DNA of 64,000 bases from an uncultured Bacteroidia bacterium (lineage in GTDB: Bacteria > Bacteroidota > Bacteroidia > Bacteroidales > UBA932). The notes below the pieces were generated by a model. That model was not told the origin of the DNA. It did no database searches and saw only the letters and a program-made list of their open reading frames with translations. Where the stretch lies: NCBI GenBank assembly GCA_902801205.1, contig CADCHE010000003.1:62001-126000 (forward strand), read 5' to 3'. Every line of letters starts with the position of its first letter. Position 1 is the first letter of the stretch. Of the stretch, positions 63,169 to 64,000 are shown piece after piece. Both the position numbers and the translations under genes were made by a program.

Positions 63169-64000
63169 TCAGATCTCGTAGTCGGCAAAGACGGGGAAGT
63201 GGTCTGAAATGTAACGGACCTTGAACTTCTCGTCTACGACCTCAAAGGATTTCGCTTTCGCACCGCGGAAGAACAGGTGGTCGATGGCTGCGGCGCCGTC
63301 TTTCTTTCCGAAATTATTGAAGCTCAGCGTCTTGTCAGCCTTTTTCACCTCCATCTGCGTATTCTTCAGCACTTCTTTCAGCGGCTCGAGCGCCGTGTCG
63401 GTGGAGACGGTGTTGAAATCTCCGCCAAGGAAGACGGTGTCTTCCTCTCCGGCGATCGTCCGGATCCGTTCGGCAATCAGCCGTGCGGATTCCGCCCGTG
63501 CTGTCTTGCCCTGGTCATCCAGGTGGGTGTTGAAGAAATAGAAGACTTTACCCGATTTGCGGACTTTGAGTTTCACCCAGGTAACGCTCCGCACGTAGGC
63601 TGCGTCCCAACCCTTCCGGTCCGCCGTCTGGTCCTCATTGAGCCAGAAGAAGCCGTAGTCGAGCAGGTCGAGCCGGTCGGTGCGGTAGAAGATGGGATTC
63701 TGGCCGAAACGGCCATCCTCGCCGATCTGTCCGGGCTTTTCGCCCCGGTCGACGATCTGGTAGTCGGACAGTTTGCCGTCCAGGTAGCTCTTGTGGGCGT
63801 AAAACGCCTCCTGCAGGCCGATTACGTCGGGATGGTGTTTCTTCAGTGCTTTCACGCACCCTTCCTTGCGGACGTCCCAGCTCTGCGGCCCCTCGTCGGC
63901 GGCCGTCTGGATGCGCACGTTGAAGGTCATGACCCGGATGGGGTCCGGTTTGTCCTTTGCCCCGGCGATGCCCGTACAGAGCATCGCTGCGGCGAAGAGG
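63169..64000 (-). CDS. Endonuclease/exonuclease/phosphatase family protein (5' end outside window)
   Basis: About 276 residues visible; the frame stays open to the window edge and the first visible residues (LFAAAMLCTGIAGA) look like the end of a signal peptide, so the true start is outside. EEP motifs: IRVMTFNVRIQT, VIGLQEAF (metal Glu), FFNTHLDDQG (His), FLGGDFNTVSTD and RYISDHFPVFADYEI. A second secreted EEP-type phosphodiesterase besides the gene at 46351, but clearly different in sequence. It is followed by mntP after 5 bp. Confidence 0.88.
   Translation of the reverse strand, partial: LFAAAMLCTGIAGAKDKPDPIRVMTFNVRIQTAADEGPQSWDVRKEGCVKALKKHHPDVIGLQEAFYAHKSYLDGKLSDYQIVDRGEKPGQIGEDGRFGQNPIFYRTDRLDLLDYGFFWLNEDQTADRKGWDAAYVRSVTWVKLKVRKSGKVFYFFNTHLDDQGKTARAESARLIAERIRTIAGEEDTVFLGGDFNTVSTDTALEPLKEVLKNTQMEVKKADKTLSFNNFGKKDGAAAIDHLFFRGAKAKSFEVVDEKFKVRYISDHFPVFADYEI

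Noticed and set aside
1..64000. tRNA, rRNA, tmRNA and insertion sequences
   Set aside because: I checked each gap over 60 bp for tRNA-like arms, T-loop and rRNA-like sequence and found none; no transposase-like product is seen.

Overview
The window is chromosomal DNA from a GC-rich member of the Bacteroidota, most likely Bacteroidales. Three things point there. Promoters follow the TTG-N19-21-TAnnTTTG pattern with no E. coli-type -35/-10 boxes. The gene content is typical of the group: secreted or lipoprotein glycosidases, FrdA/FrdB of the soluble-subunit type, single-chain MutS2, a TonB with a short Pro-rich linker, and the set coaX / outer-membrane barrel / TPR / LptC-like / PpiD-like. Coding density is very high and no rRNA, tRNA, transposase, phage or CRISPR gene is visible. 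I annotate 52 protein genes, two of them cut by the window edges.

Layout. 0-6.2 kb: mutS2 (partial), yraN, a mannose-1-phosphate guanylyltransferase-like gene, then nhaA and ahcY on the minus strand. 6.2-10.2 kb: fabG, a 0.5 kb AT-rich gap holding a probable small-RNA gene, and the minus-strand set glycerol-1-phosphate dehydrogenase / degenerate PEP-swivel domain / comF. 10.2-17.1 kb: carbohydrate-active genes (GH43, DUF4091, SGNH esterase, DUF4838) around glyS. 17.1-19.7 kb: sufS-sufE-sufT-folK-DUF4838 operon. 19.8-24.9 kb: ruvA, mnmG, ybeY, tonB, hflX, with two parS-like palindromes at the 3' end of mnmG. 24.9-35.1 kb: two large glycosidase-like genes, frdB-frdA, an Ntn hydrolase and ruvB. 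35.16-35.40 kb: a short AT-rich gap with a cluster of DnaA-box-like 9-mers, my best candidate for the replication origin. 35.4-44.8 kb: mfd, coaX and the envelope set, all on the plus strand. 44.8-45.15 kb: a gene-free palindromic element with 35-bp tandem repeats. 45.2-64 kb: ychF, galK, galM, two nucleases, a YeiH-type permease, a large protease-like barrel protein, thyA-folA, two tandem NSS transporters, purB and mntP.

How it fits together. The most interesting reading is that the window may be the replication-origin domain. Two near-identical parS palindromes lie within 350 bp at 20.4-20.7 kb. About 15 kb away is an intergenic cluster of DnaA-box-like sites. Gene orientation switches from mostly minus (20 of 29 genes) to mostly plus (15 of 23) at that point. 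The rest is housekeeping (DNA repair, tRNA modification, Fe-S supply, folate/thymidylate, purine synthesis, LPS and outer-membrane biogenesis) interspersed with single glycan-degrading enzymes and no SusC/SusD pair. Galactose use is represented by galK and galM, which are not adjacent. All functional calls come from reading translated sequence and recalling family motifs; no database search was run.
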